From NCBI GenBank assembly GCA_018650745.1, contig JABIFK010000751.1, positions 1-20,388 of the forward strand: a DNA stretch of 20,388 nt, given 5' to 3'. Shown piece after piece: positions 1-8,254 of the stretch (positions within the stretch are counted from its first letter, which is position 1; each line of letters begins with the position of its first letter). Position numbers and translations under genes: made by a program. The stretch is from Candidatus Latescibacterota bacterium. Its GTDB lineage: Bacteria > Latescibacterota > UBA2968. Under the pieces are notes generated by a model. That model did no database searches and was not told where the DNA came from. It saw only the letters and a list, made by a program, of their open reading frames with translations.

Positions 1-156
1 CAATTTGCGCGTGAGCGTGGTGAAAAGACAATGGCTCAACGACTTGCTGGTGAATTTATTGATGCTGCTGGCGGCCAAGGCCGTGCCATGCAGAGACGAG
101 AAGAAACCCATCGGATGGCTGATGCCAACCGAGCATTTGCACATTATCGCTGGTAA
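1..156 (+). CDS. rpsG: 30S ribosomal protein S7, C-terminal part (5' truncated by window edge)
   Basis: Frame 1 is open from the first base to a TAA at 154-156 and gives the last 51 residues of S7. S7 nucleates assembly of the 30S head by binding the 3' domain of 16S rRNA and helps form the E site. The visible part is a basic helical segment (EKTMAQRLAGEF, then a QRREETHRMADANRAFAHYRW-like end). The HYRW C-terminus is typical of bacterial S7. The N-terminal two thirds and any upstream rpsL lie outside the window. fusA starts 8 nt after the stop, the usual str-operon order. Confidence 0.93.
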   Translation, partial: QFARERGEKTMAQRLAGEFIDAAGGQGRAMQRREETHRMADANRAFAHYRW

Positions 157-164
157 ACGGGACT

Positions 165-2249
165 ATGCCAAGAAAATTTAGCTTAGAACGCACTCGCAAT
201 ATAGGCATTATGGCCCATATTGATGCGGGTAAGACTACAACGACAGAACGGATTTTGTATTATACAGGCATCCTTCGTCGGATGGGTGAAGTCCATGATG
301 GTGCTGCCACCATGGACTGGATGGATCAAGAGCGGGAGCGAGGTATAACGATTACTTCTGCTGCTACAACTTGTTTTTGGGACGAGCATCGTATCAATAT
401 TATTGACACACCTGGTCACGTCGATTTTACTGCTGAAGTAGAACGATCTTTGCGTGTGCTTGATGGTGCTGTTGGTTTGTTTTGTGCTGTTGGTGGCGTT
501 GAGCCTCAGTCGGAAACTGTGTGGCGTCAGGCAGATAAGTATGGTGTCCCTCGAATTGCATTTGTGAACAAGATGGATCGTACTGGAGCTGACTTCGACC
601 GAGTTTTAGGGATGATGCGCGAGCGTTTGGCTTCTAATTTTGTGCCTGTTCAATTGCCCGTTGGTGCTGGTGAGATGTTTACTGGCCTTCTTGACTTGAT
701 TAAGATGAAGCTCGTTACTTATGGTGAAGACGCTACAGGAACAGAATATACCGAAAGCGATATCCCGCACGACTTGGAAGAGCGTGCCAATGCTGGACGT
801 GAACTTTTACTCGAGTCGATTTCCGATTTTGACGATTCACTTATGGAAAAATTCTTGGAAGGTCAGGAAATTAGCGAGGATGAAATAAAACATGCTCTTC
901 GTGAAGCTGTAACTCTGGGTACAGCTGTTCCTGTATTGTGTGGTTCTGCTTTCAAGAATAAAGGTGTTCAACGTCTTTTGGATGCGATTGTTGCATACTT
1001 GCCATCGCCTTTAGATGTTCCGGAGATCGAAGGTTTTTCACCAAAAGATGCGGAACAAACGATTACACGTCCTGTTACAGATGACGCCCCTTTTGCAGCA
1101 TTGGCTTTCAAGGTGATGACAGATCCTTACGTAGGGCGCCTAACATTCTTCCGTGTTTATTCTGGTCATTTGCCGACAGGTTCGTATGTAATGAACTCTA
1201 ATAAGGGGAAGCGCGAACGTTTTGGTCGCGTTTTGCAAATGCACGCCAATACCCGCGAAGAAATTGACGAAGTTTTTGCTGGTGATATTGCTGCGGTTGT
1301 CGGTTTGAAGGACACAGGCACAGGTGAAACGCTTTGTGTCGAAAATGACCCTATTGTTTTAGAGTCTATGGACTTTGCCAAACCCGTGATTTCTGTTGCT
1401 ATTGAGCCAAAAACAAAAGTTGATCAAGATCAACTTGGTATTGCATTGGCTAAATTAGCAGAGGAAGATCCGACATTCCACGTTACTGTCGATAAAGATA
1501 CTGGGCAGACAATTATTTCTGGAATGGGTGAATTGCACTTGGAAATTATTGTTGATCGCTTGAAGCGCGAGTTTAAGGTTGAAGCGAGTGTTGGTAAACC
1601 TCAAGTCTCTTACAAAGAAGCTATAAAAGATGCTGTTAAAGATGTAGATGCACGATTTGTTCGTCAAAGTGGTGGCCGTGGTCAGTATGGACATGTTGTG
1701 ATTGATATGGGACCCGGTGAACCTGGCGCTGGCCTTGTATTTGATAATAAAGTCACGGGCGGCTCAATACCTGGTGAATATATAAGTTCAGTACGTCAAG
1801 GAATTGCTGAGGCTATGACGGGTGGTGTACTTGCTGGGTACCCTATTGAAGATGTTAATGTTACCTTGCACGACGGATCTTATCACGATGTCGATTCTTC
1901 AGAGATGGCATTTAAAATTGCAGGTTCAATGGCCTTCCGAGAGGGTGCTAAACGAGCTAAGGCTTACTTGATGGAACCTGTGTTTGATGTAGAGGTTGTT
2001 GTGCCTGAAGAGTATATGGGTGATGTGATGGGTGACTTAAACTCTCGACGTGGTCACATTGTTGGAATAGTTAATCGCCCCGATGCACAGGTCATCAATG
2101 CAACAGTGCCTTTGAGTGAAATGTTTGGATATGCGACCAAGTTACGTTCTGTAACACAAGGTCGAGCGATTTATTCAATGGAATTTTCGAAGTTTGAAGA
2201 AGTGCCACAAAGTATTGCCGAAGAAATCTTGTCTAAGGCTACAACTTAA
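165..2249 (+). CDS. fusA: Elongation factor G
   Basis: EF-G is the GTPase that drives tRNA-mRNA translocation and, with RRF, ribosome recycling. The protein has 694 residues, normal for a bacterial housekeeping EF-G. The G domain shows the P-loop AHIDAGKT (17-24), the switch I motif RGITI (59-63), DTPGH (81-85) and NKMD (135-138). The domain IV signatures SGGRGQYGHV and YHDVDSSEMAFK are present, followed by a domain V with EYMGDVMGDLNSRRG. The start is the ATG 8 nt after rpsG; only a weak purine stretch (ACGGGA) precedes it, so translation may be coupled to rpsG. No truncation or missing motif is seen. It lies between S7 and EF-Tu as in canonical str operons. Confidence 0.98.
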   Translation: MPRKFSLERTRNIGIMAHIDAGKTTTTERILYYTGILRRMGEVHDGAATMDWMDQERERGITITSAATTCFWDEHRINIIDTPGHVDFTAEVERSLRVLDGAVGLFCAVGGVEPQSETVWRQADKYGVPRIAFVNKMDRTGADFDRVLGMMRERLASNFVPVQLPVGAGEMFTGLLDLIKMKLVTYGEDATGTEYTESDIPHDLEERANAGRELLLESISDFDDSLMEKFLEGQEISEDEIKHALREAVTLGTAVPVLCGSAFKNKGVQRLLDAIVAYLPSPLDVPEIEGFSPKDAEQTITRPVTDDAPFAALAFKVMTDPYVGRLTFFRVYSGHLPTGSYVMNSNKGKRERFGRVLQMHANTREEIDEVFAGDIAAVVGLKDTGTGETLCVENDPIVLESMDFAKPVISVAIEPKTKVDQDQLGIALAKLAEEDPTFHVTVDKDTGQTIISGMGELHLEIIVDRLKREFKVEASVGKPQVSYKEAIKDAVKDVDARFVRQSGGRGQYGHVVIDMGPGEPGAGLVFDNKVTGGSIPGEYISSVRQGIAEAMTGGVLAGYPIEDVNVTLHDGSYHDVDSSEMAFKIAGSMAFREGAKRAKAYLMEPVFDVEVVVPEEYMGDVMGDLNSRRGHIVGIVNRPDAQVINATVPLSEMFGYATKLRSVTQGRAIYSMEFSKFEEVPQSIAEEILSKATT

Positions 2250-2275
2250 ACCATTAAAACTACGTCTTTTATAAG
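2246..2275 (+). promoter_or_regulatory. Possible weak internal promoter for tuf
   Basis: The 52-nt fusA-tuf gap holds TATAAG at 2270-2275 (5 of 6 matches to the sigma70 -10). A poor -35 candidate, TTAAAC at 2246-2251, lies 18 nt upstream. An extra tuf promoter would fit the high EF-Tu demand known in other bacteria, but the -35 is weak and partly overlaps the fusA stop codon. This is inference from short motifs only. Confidence 0.25.
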
Positions 2276-2301
2276 ATCGTTTGCTCTCACAGGAGGAGAC
2301 C

Positions 2302-3495
2302 ATGGCGAAGGAAAAGTTTGACCGCGATAAACCCCATGTTAATATCGGCACAATTGGACATGTTGATCATGGCAAGACCACATTGACCGCCGCCATTACA
2401 AAAACATTGGCTGCAAAAGGGTTGGCCGAATTTATGGCCTTTGATAACATCGACAAAGCACCTGAAGAGAAAGAACGTGGTATTACCATTAATACTTCTC
2501 ATGTCGAGTATCAAACTGAAGCACGTCACTATGCACATGTTGACTGTCCAGGACATGCTGACTATGTCAAAAACATGATCACTGGTGCTGCTCAAATGGA
2601 CGGTGCTATTCTGGTTGTGAGTGCGGCTGACGGCCCAATGATCCAAACTCGCGAACACATTCTGTTGTCTAAGCAAGTTAGTGTACCTGCTGTTGTGGTA
2701 TTTATGAACAAAGTCGACCAGGTTGATGATGAAGAGTTGCTTGACTTAGTTGATATGGAAGTTCGCGAATTGTTGTCCGAATATGACTTTCCTGGTGATG
2801 ATGCACCGGTGATACGTGGATCTGCACTGAAGGCTTTGGAATCTGATGATGCTGATTCGGAGGCATGTGCTTGTATTTGGGAATTAATGGCAGCTGTTGA
2901 TGATCACATCCCAATGCCAGAGCGCGATGTAGACAAAGATTTTTTGATGCCAGTTGAAGATGTATTTACGATCACAGGACGTGGGACAGTAGGAACTGGA
3001 CGTATTGAACGTGGTATCGTGAACGTAAACGAAGAAGTTGAGATCATCGGTATCCGCGAATCACGCAAAACCGTTGTTACGGGCGTTGAAATGTTCCGCA
3101 AGTTGCTTGATCAAGGTATGGCCGGTGATAATGTTGGTTTGCTGTTGCGTGGTATCAACAAAGAAGACCTTGAACGTGGTATGGTTATTATTAAACCTGG
3201 CACAGTGACTCCTCATAGAAAATTTGTTGGTGAGGTTTATGTGTTGACGGAAAAAGAAGGTGGGCGTAGCAAGCCTTTCTTTACAGGTTATCGCCCTCAG
3301 TTCTATTTCCGTACAACGGATGTGACTGGTGACGTGCAATTGCCTGATGGTGTTGAAATGGTTATGCCCGGTGATAATGTAACGATGAATGTTGAATTGA
3401 TTACGCCAATTGCGATGGAAACCGAATTGCGCTTCGCTGTTCGCGAAGGTGGTCGGACGATCGGTGCTGGTGTCATTACTGAAATCATAGAGTAA
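2302..3495 (+). CDS. tuf: Elongation factor Tu
   Basis: EF-Tu is the GTPase that delivers aminoacyl-tRNA to the ribosomal A site. It has 397 residues, normal length. The G domain has GHVDHGKT (19-26), RGITI (59-63), DCPGH (81-85) and NKVD (136-139), followed by domains 2 and 3 with GRGTVGTGRIERG, GYRPQFYFRTTDVTG and a normal C-terminal REGGRTIGAG motif. The ATG at 2302 is chosen because AGGAGG lies at 2291-2296 with good spacing; an in-frame TTG seven codons upstream is inside the leader and has no Shine-Dalgarno site. One oddity is Ile114 where nearly all EF-Tu have Pro (DGPMIQTREH instead of DGPMPQTREH). Only one tuf copy is visible here. Confidence 0.98.
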   Translation: MAKEKFDRDKPHVNIGTIGHVDHGKTTLTAAITKTLAAKGLAEFMAFDNIDKAPEEKERGITINTSHVEYQTEARHYAHVDCPGHADYVKNMITGAAQMDGAILVVSAADGPMIQTREHILLSKQVSVPAVVVFMNKVDQVDDEELLDLVDMEVRELLSEYDFPGDDAPVIRGSALKALESDDADSEACACIWELMAAVDDHIPMPERDVDKDFLMPVEDVFTITGRGTVGTGRIERGIVNVNEEVEIIGIRESRKTVVTGVEMFRKLLDQGMAGDNVGLLLRGINKEDLERGMVIIKPGTVTPHRKFVGEVYVLTEKEGGRSKPFFTGYRPQFYFRTTDVTGDVQLPDGVEMVMPGDNVTMNVELITPIAMETELRFAVREGGRTIGAGVITEIIE

Positions 3496-3515
3496 TAGCG
3501 GCGGAGGAGTGTTCA

Positions 3516-3824
3516 TTGCCAGCTCAGAAAATTAGAATTCGCCTGAAAGCTTACGATCATAATGCATTAGATCGTTCTGCTGAAGAGATTGTTCGAACGG
3601 CAAAAAGGACTGGGGCCTTAATATCTGGCCCTATCCCTCTGCCAACTAAGCGTTCTTTGTATACTGTTCTTCGTTCGCCTCATGTGAATAAGAAGTCTCG
3701 TGAACAGTTTGAGATGCGAGTACATAAACGTTTAATTGATATCCATAATTCGACACCACAAACGGTAGATGCTTTGATGAAATTGGATCTACCTGCTGGT
3801 ATCGATATTGAAATTAAGGTGTGA
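3516..3824 (+). CDS. rpsJ: 30S ribosomal protein S10
   Basis: S10 is a late-binding protein of the 30S head; in many bacteria it also acts as NusE in antitermination complexes. It has 102 residues, the normal length, with the conserved N-terminal KIRIRLKAYDH and the loop SGPIPLPTKR that extends into the head. The start is TTG at 3516, placed 6 nt after GGAGGAG (3503-3509); there is no nearer ATG and the following residues (PAQKIRIRLK) match the family start. It lies 20 nt after tuf with no terminator between, so str and S10 clusters appear joined. Its TGA stop overlaps the region of the rplC start. Confidence 0.97.
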   Translation: MPAQKIRIRLKAYDHNALDRSAEEIVRTAKRTGALISGPIPLPTKRSLYTVLRSPHVNKKSREQFEMRVHKRLIDIHNSTPQTVDALMKLDLPAGIDIEIKV

Positions 3825-3826
3825 TC

Positions 3827-4453
3827 GTGCTGGGACTTATTGGTACAAAAAAAGGGATGACACAAGCTTTTGATGAAAGCGAGCAACTCACACCTGTGAC
3901 TGTTTTTGAAGTTGCTCCAAATCCTGTCGTTCAAATTAAGCAGGTTTCTACAGCTGATGGTTATTCTGCAGTAAAGGTTGCGTTTAACGAAACCAGATCC
4001 CGCAGACTCTCCCAGGCTGAAGCTGGGCTTTTTAAGAAAGCAAATGTGGCCCCATACAAAGGGTTGAAGGAATTTCGTTTAGAGAATACGGATGCCTATT
4101 CAGTTGGTGATACATTAGACGTCAGTTTATTTGAGGTCGGAGAGATCGTTGATGTAACTGGCCAATCTAAAGGACGTGGTTTCCAAGGTACTGTTAAGCG
4201 CCATGGTTTCCGTGGTGGACCCAAAACGCACGGTCAATCTGATAGACACCGAGCTCCTGGATCCATTGGGCAAAGCTCTGATCCATCACGTGTCTTCAAA
4301 GGTACTCGCATGTCTGGGCATATGGGCGATCGACAGGTCACTGTAAAGGGCTTGAAAATTATCCAAATAGATGTCGAACGAAATTTGTTGGTTATTAAGG
4401 GTGCCGTTCCGGGTGCTCGTGGTGACAGTGTTATTATCAAAAAGCGTAGTTAA
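3827..4453 (+). CDS. rplC: 50S ribosomal protein L3
   Basis: L3 is an early assembly protein whose long loop reaches the peptidyl transferase centre. I call GTG at 3827, giving 208 residues beginning MLGLIGTKKGMTQ, the usual L3 start. The alternative GTG at 3821 overlaps the rpsJ stop and would leave only 1 nt after the AAGG at 3816-3819, whereas 3827 gives 7 nt. The central loop reads KRHGFRGGPKTHGQSDRHR-APGSIGQ and then VFKGTRMSGHMG. A Gln follows PGSIG, near where L3 is methylated by PrmB in E. coli. The THGQSDRHR form is reminiscent of Chloroflexota and some deep lineages rather than proteobacteria. Confidence 0.95.
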   Translation: MLGLIGTKKGMTQAFDESEQLTPVTVFEVAPNPVVQIKQVSTADGYSAVKVAFNETRSRRLSQAEAGLFKKANVAPYKGLKEFRLENTDAYSVGDTLDVSLFEVGEIVDVTGQSKGRGFQGTVKRHGFRGGPKTHGQSDRHRAPGSIGQSSDPSRVFKGTRMSGHMGDRQVTVKGLKIIQIDVERNLLVIKGAVPGARGDSVIIKKRS

Positions 4454-4473
4454 TACTTTAAGGAATGTGATTC

Positions 4474-5106
4474 ATGGCATCAATTGGGGTTCAAAGTCTC
4501 GATGGAAATGAAGTTGGCTCTGTCGATCTGCCTGAGAGTGTTTTTGGCATCGAACCATCTCCAGAAGCGATATATTATGTTGTCAAAGCGTATTTGACGA
4601 ATCAACGTCAAGGTAACGCTTCTACAAAAACAAGAGCTGAAGTTGATTTGACAAAAAAGAAGATGTATCGTCAAAAAGGAACGGGTCGAGCACGAAAAGG
4701 CACAGCCGGTTCTCCGATTTTGGTTGGTGGTGGTATTGCTCATGGGCCAAGACCGCACAGCTTTCAAGAGCGAGTGCCCAAAAAAGTAAAAGGTTTGGCC
4801 ATTCGTTCCGCTTTTTCTCAAAAAGCAAAAGACGAAGCAGTTCGTGTGCTAGAGAATTTTGATTTAGATGTACCAAAAACCAAGCGCATGGCTCAGGTTA
4901 AACAGAATTTAAATGTCCAAGATCAGAAAACCTTGTTGCTTACTGCTGAGAGTTCGGAAAATGTGATAAAATCTTGTCGCAATATTCCACGCCTTTCCAT
5001 TTTGCCTGTTACCCAAGTTTCAACCTATGATGTTGTTCAGGCTGATGCGTTGATCTTAACACAAGGTGCTCTTGAACGAATCCAGTCCTTGTGGGGGGTA
5101 TCATGA
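4474..5106 (+). CDS. rplD: 50S ribosomal protein L4
   Basis: L4 is a primary 23S rRNA binder whose extended loop lines the exit tunnel; in enterobacteria it is the S10-operon autoregulator. It has 210 residues, normal length. The tunnel loop is seen around residues 66-95 (KKMYRQKGTGRARKGT, then SPILVGGGIAHGPRPHSF). The C-terminal globular part ends ADALILTQGALERIQSLWG, in place of the common DAVVLTKEAVE-type ending. The ATG at 4474 follows AAGGA by a suitable distance. The TGA stop overlaps the rplW start in an ATGA arrangement, suggesting translational coupling. Confidence 0.96.
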   Translation: MASIGVQSLDGNEVGSVDLPESVFGIEPSPEAIYYVVKAYLTNQRQGNASTKTRAEVDLTKKKMYRQKGTGRARKGTAGSPILVGGGIAHGPRPHSFQERVPKKVKGLAIRSAFSQKAKDEAVRVLENFDLDVPKTKRMAQVKQNLNVQDQKTLLLTAESSENVIKSCRNIPRLSILPVTQVSTYDVVQADALILTQGALERIQSLWGVS

Positions 5107-5390
5107 CAAATCATCACGCAATTATCCGACGCCCAATTATAACAGAACGCGCGTCAGATCTGCAAGAAAAACACGGTAAATATGTGTTTGAAGTTCTCGC
5201 ACAGGCAAATAAAATTGATATTCGACGTGCAATTGAATCCATGTTTGATGTTGATGTAGTCAAAGTAAATACGAACAATATGCATGGTAAGCTCAAACGG
5301 CTCGGCCGCTTTCAAGGACGTCGCTCTAACTGGAAAAAAGCCGTTGTGACCCTAGCTCAAGGGCATAGCATCGACTTTTTTGAAGGATAA
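5103..5390 (+). CDS. rplW: 50S ribosomal protein L23
   Basis: L23 sits at the tunnel exit and is the docking site for trigger factor and SRP. It has 95 residues, normal length. It shows the family start (IIRRPIITERASDLQEKHGKY-like) and the conserved segment VVKVNTNNMHGKLKRLGRF, followed by a KKAVVTLAQGHSIDFFEG end. The ATG at 5103 overlaps the rplD stop (ATGA), preceded by a run of Gs. An in-frame TTG four codons upstream is rejected because the overlap start matches family length. Confidence 0.95.
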   Translation: MTNHHAIIRRPIITERASDLQEKHGKYVFEVLAQANKIDIRRAIESMFDVDVVKVNTNNMHGKLKRLGRFQGRRSNWKKAVVTLAQGHSIDFFEG

Positions 5391-5395
5391 TAATT

Positions 5396-6220
5396 ATGCC
5401 GGTCAAAAAATTCCGACCAGTAACACCAACTTTGCGTTTTAAGACGGTATCGTCTTTTGATGAAATTACAACGGATGCCCCAGAAAAAACTTTGCTTCAG
5501 CCACTAAAGAAAAGTGCTGGTCGCAATAACCGGGGCCGTATTACTAGCCGGCGGCGTGGTGGTGGGCACAAGCGCTCTTATCGCCAAATTGATTTTAGGC
5601 GCAACAAGCTTGAAATTCCTGCTGTCGTTAACAGCATTGAATACGATCCGAATCGTTCTGCCCGCATCGCCCTTTTACATTATGCAGATGGTGAAAAGCG
5701 TTATATATTGAGTCCTAATGGTTTACAAGTAGGCGATCAAATTAGCGCAGGACCTCAGGCACCCATTCAGCCCGGAAACGCTTTGCCTTTAGAAAGCGTC
5801 CCATTGGGTAGTAGCGTTCACAATGTCGAGCTACAACCTGGTAAGGGAGGACAATTGGGTCGCTCTGCTGGTACTGAGATCCAAGTTATGGCCAAAGAAG
5901 GGCGGTTTGCGACTTTGCAATTGCCCTCAGGTGAACGACGTTTGGTACCCTTGTCTTGTTATGCGACAATTGGTCAAGTTGGCAATTTAGAGCATGAAAA
6001 TATTGTTATTGGCAAGGCGGGTCGAAGTCGTTGGAAAGGTCGCCGTCCAAAGGTTCGTGGTGTCGCTATGAACCCAGTTGATCACCCTCATGGTGGTGGT
6101 GAAGGACGTGCTTCCGGAGGTGGTCACCCTGTTACCCCTTGGGGACAACCAACCAAGGGATATAAGACTCGCAAGAAAAATAAAAAATCGAATCAGATGA
6201 TTCTGGAACGTCGTAAATAA
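5396..6220 (+). CDS. rplB: 50S ribosomal protein L2
   Basis: L2 is one of the most conserved 50S proteins, needed for subunit association and an active peptidyl transferase centre. It has 274 residues, normal. The N-terminal domain has GRNNRGRITSRRRGGGHKR and the C-terminal domain has GVAMNPVDHPHGGGEGR (about 222-238). His230 corresponds to the functionally important His229 of E. coli L2. The basic C-terminus (KTRKKNKKSNQMILERRK) is intact. It begins 5 nt after rplW, with GAAGGA at 5382-5387 as ribosome binding site inside the rplW end. Confidence 0.98.
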   Translation: MPVKKFRPVTPTLRFKTVSSFDEITTDAPEKTLLQPLKKSAGRNNRGRITSRRRGGGHKRSYRQIDFRRNKLEIPAVVNSIEYDPNRSARIALLHYADGEKRYILSPNGLQVGDQISAGPQAPIQPGNALPLESVPLGSSVHNVELQPGKGGQLGRSAGTEIQVMAKEGRFATLQLPSGERRLVPLSCYATIGQVGNLEHENIVIGKAGRSRWKGRRPKVRGVAMNPVDHPHGGGEGRASGGGHPVTPWGQPTKGYKTRKKNKKSNQMILERRK

Positions 6221-6237
6221 CTCAGGAGTTGACCCAC

Positions 6238-6525
6238 ATGGCACGTTCTGTAAAAAAAGGCCCTTTCATTGATGCTAGCTTGCAGAAAAAAATCGAACAA
6301 ATGAATAAATCTGGCAATAAGCGTGTGGTTCAAACTTGGGCTCGGCGTTCTACTATCGCTCCCGACTTTGTTGGACATACCTTAGCGGTGCATAATGGAA
6401 ATAAATTCATTCCCGTTTATATCACTGAAAATATGGTTGGACATAAATTGGGCGAGTTTGCTCCTACCCGAACATATCGCGGACAACGTGGTCAATCTTC
6501 TGAACGGGTAACAGCTTTAAGATAA
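6238..6525 (+). CDS. rpsS: 30S ribosomal protein S19
   Basis: S19 binds the 30S head with S13 and contacts the A-site tRNA region. It has 95 residues, typical length, starting MARSVKKGPFID and containing the hallmark VGHTLAVHNGNKFIPVYITENMVG-type segment and HKLGEFAPTRTYRGQ. The ATG at 6238 follows AGGAG (6224-6228) by 9 nt. An in-frame TTG at 6229 lies directly against the Shine-Dalgarno site and is rejected. The gene sits between rplB and rplV, canonical order. Confidence 0.97.
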   Translation: MARSVKKGPFIDASLQKKIEQMNKSGNKRVVQTWARRSTIAPDFVGHTLAVHNGNKFIPVYITENMVGHKLGEFAPTRTYRGQRGQSSERVTALR

Positions 6526-6555
6526 TTTTGAATATAAAACAAGGACGACTCACTC

Positions 6556-6897
6556 ATGGAAGCCAAGGCTGTATTGCGGTATACCAAAGTTTCACCTCGC
6601 AAAGCACGACAAGTAGTCGATTTGGTGCGTGGTAAAGGGATTGAAGAGGCAATGAACATTTTGCAATTTACCCCCAAAAAGGCTGCTCGCATGGTTGAGC
6701 GCACGTTGCGTTCTGCAGTTGCCAATGCCGTAAATCAGGACGAGGCAACTGTGCGTGAAGAAGAATTGTATGTCAAAGAAGCATTTGTCGATGGCGGTAT
6801 TGGTATGAAACGAATGCGTCCCCAGCCTAGAGGTGCTGCGGGCATGATTCGAAAACGGTATAGCCACATCACTTTGATCGTTGCCGACGACGAGTAA
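6556..6897 (+). CDS. rplV: 50S ribosomal protein L22
   Basis: L22 binds all 23S rRNA domains and its beta-hairpin lines the exit tunnel, where macrolide resistance changes occur. It has 113 residues, normal. It starts MEAKAVLRYTKVSPRKARQVVDLVRGK, as usual split into recognisable parts (VSPRKARQV, VRGKGIEEA). The tunnel hairpin is KRMRPQPRGAAGMIRKRYSHITLIV. The start ATG is preceded by AAGGA at 6541-6545. No oddity is seen. Confidence 0.97.
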   Translation: MEAKAVLRYTKVSPRKARQVVDLVRGKGIEEAMNILQFTPKKAARMVERTLRSAVANAVNQDEATVREEELYVKEAFVDGGIGMKRMRPQPRGAAGMIRKRYSHITLIVADDE

Positions 6898-6921
6898 CTA
6901 ACTAGATTAGGAGCTGTTCCT

Positions 6922-7578
6922 TTGGGCCAAAAAACACATCCTACCGGAATAAGATTGGGTATCGTGAAAGATTGGAATTCTCGCTGGTTTGCAGGACGCG
7001 AGTTTCCGAAGTTACTACAGGAAGACTTGATGTTACGGCGATATGTGAAAAGCCGTTTGCAAAGAGCCAGTGTTGCTTTGGTCGAAATTGAGCGTGCGCC
7101 GAAACGTGTGACCATAACCATTAACACTGCTCGTCCTGGTATAGTCATCGGTCGTAAAGGTACTGAAGTTGATAAATTGCGAGATGAGTTGAAACACCTT
7201 ACTGGCAAAGAAATTTATATAAATATCAATGAAATTAAGCGCCCAGAACTAAATGCCCAATTGGTGGCTGACAATATTGCCAGACAATTGGAGTCGCGTG
7301 TTTCATTTCGTCGCGCCATGAAAAAATCAGTTGCTTCGGCGGTTCGAATGGGAGCAGAGGGTATCAAAGTGGTTTGTGGTGGGCGATTGGGTGGTGCCGA
7401 AATGTCTCGTGTTGAAAAATCTGAACCAGCTGGTCGAGTGCCTCTTCACACGTTGCGGGCAGATATTGATTATGCCCAATCAACAGCTCATACAACTTCA
7501 GGGGCTGTTGGTGTTAAGGTATGGATCTGTCATGGTGAAAAAATGGGCAAAGAAGCCGTAAACCCACAGCAAAATTAG
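6922..7578 (+). CDS. rpsC: 30S ribosomal protein S3
   Basis: S3 lines the mRNA entry tunnel and contributes to ribosomal helicase activity. It has 218 residues, normal. The N-terminal region starts GQKTHPTGIRLGI, the KH domain has the GRKG loop at 77-80, and the C-terminal domain contains GRLGGAEMSR and GRVPLHTLRADIDY. The start is TTG at 6922, 8 nt after AGGAG (6909-6913); the residues after it match the family start exactly, so a rare start codon is well supported. Confidence 0.97.
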   Translation: MGQKTHPTGIRLGIVKDWNSRWFAGREFPKLLQEDLMLRRYVKSRLQRASVALVEIERAPKRVTITINTARPGIVIGRKGTEVDKLRDELKHLTGKEIYININEIKRPELNAQLVADNIARQLESRVSFRRAMKKSVASAVRMGAEGIKVVCGGRLGGAEMSRVEKSEPAGRVPLHTLRADIDYAQSTAHTTSGAVGVKVWICHGEKMGKEAVNPQQN

Positions 7579-7604
7579 GGTTCTGGTCTAGGGAGTGATT
7601 TGTT

Positions 7605-8021
7605 ATGTTAATGCCGAAACGTGTAAAATGGCGAAAGCAACAACGTGGACGTCGTAGAGGGATGGCCAAAGGTGGCGCATATATTGCCTTTGGTGAGTTT
7701 GGGATGCAGGCTGTTGAACCTGGTTGGATTACGAGCCGTCAAATAGAAGCTGCTCGTCAGGCCATCACTCGTTCGCTCGGTCGAAGTGGAAAAGTTTGGA
7801 TTCGTGTTTTTCCTGACAAGCCTATTACTATTAAACCAGCAGAAACACGTATGGGAAAAGGTAAAGGAAGTCCTGAATATTGGGTTTCTGTAGTGAAACC
7901 TGGGCGTATTATGTTTGAACTTGAGGGTGTTCCTCGAGAACTTGCGCAGCGTGCTATTCAGTTGGCTGGTCGTAAATTGCCAATTAAGGTGCAGTTTGTT
8001 GAACGGAGCCATGAAGAATGA
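7605..8021 (+). CDS. rplP: 50S ribosomal protein L16
   Basis: L16 helps position A-site tRNA and is needed late in 50S assembly. It has 138 residues, typical. It starts MLMPKRVKWRKQQRGRRRG and has FGMQAVEPGWITSRQIEAAR, then MGKGKGSPEYWVSVVKPGR. The first of two closely spaced ATGs (7605, 7611) is chosen: MLMPKRVK is the usual family start and GGGAG at 7591-7595 is 9 nt away. The end overlaps rpmC (ATGA). Confidence 0.96.
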   Translation: MLMPKRVKWRKQQRGRRRGMAKGGAYIAFGEFGMQAVEPGWITSRQIEAARQAITRSLGRSGKVWIRVFPDKPITIKPAETRMGKGKGSPEYWVSVVKPGRIMFELEGVPRELAQRAIQLAGRKLPIKVQFVERSHEE

Positions 8022-8203
8022 AACCCAGTGAAATTCGAGATTTAAGTTCCAGCGATATTCTGGAAAAAGTCCAAGAACAAGAAAAAGAGTTGGCAAACAT
8101 GCGTATTCAATTGACCACACGTCAATTGGAAAACCCGCTTTTGATTCGAGAAACCCGACGTGAGTTGGCTCGCCTTAAGACTATTTTACGTGAGCAAGCC
8201 TAA
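8018..8203 (+). CDS. rpmC: 50S ribosomal protein L29
   Basis: L29 is a small helical-hairpin protein next to L23 at the tunnel exit. It has 61 residues, normal, starting MKPSEIRDLSSSDILEKV and containing the conserved helix segment LANMRIQLTTRQLENP and RRELARLKTILREQ. Its ATG overlaps the TGA of rplP, implying coupled translation. It is followed by a 51-nt gap before rpsQ, one of the larger gaps in the cluster, in which I see no terminator or promoter. Confidence 0.94.
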   Translation: MKPSEIRDLSSSDILEKVQEQEKELANMRIQLTTRQLENPLLIRETRRELARLKTILREQA

Positions 8204-8254
8204 ATAAGAGTTGATGTGTCGATTTAATGCTGTGATTTAAGGAGATAAACGAGT

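Noticed and set aside
2287..2676. Minus-strand open frame of about 129 codons opposite tuf
   Set aside because: It lies wholly inside the conserved EF-Tu gene, has no recognisable domain, and looks like a shadow produced by the codon bias of the real gene. The same holds for other long antisense frames opposite rplP, rpsC, rplN, rpsK and the aldolase.
8204..8254. Imperfect direct repeat (TGTCGATTTAA / TGTGATTTAA) in the rpmC-rpsQ gap
   Set aside because: Short, AT-rich and without promoter or hairpin features; probably chance.
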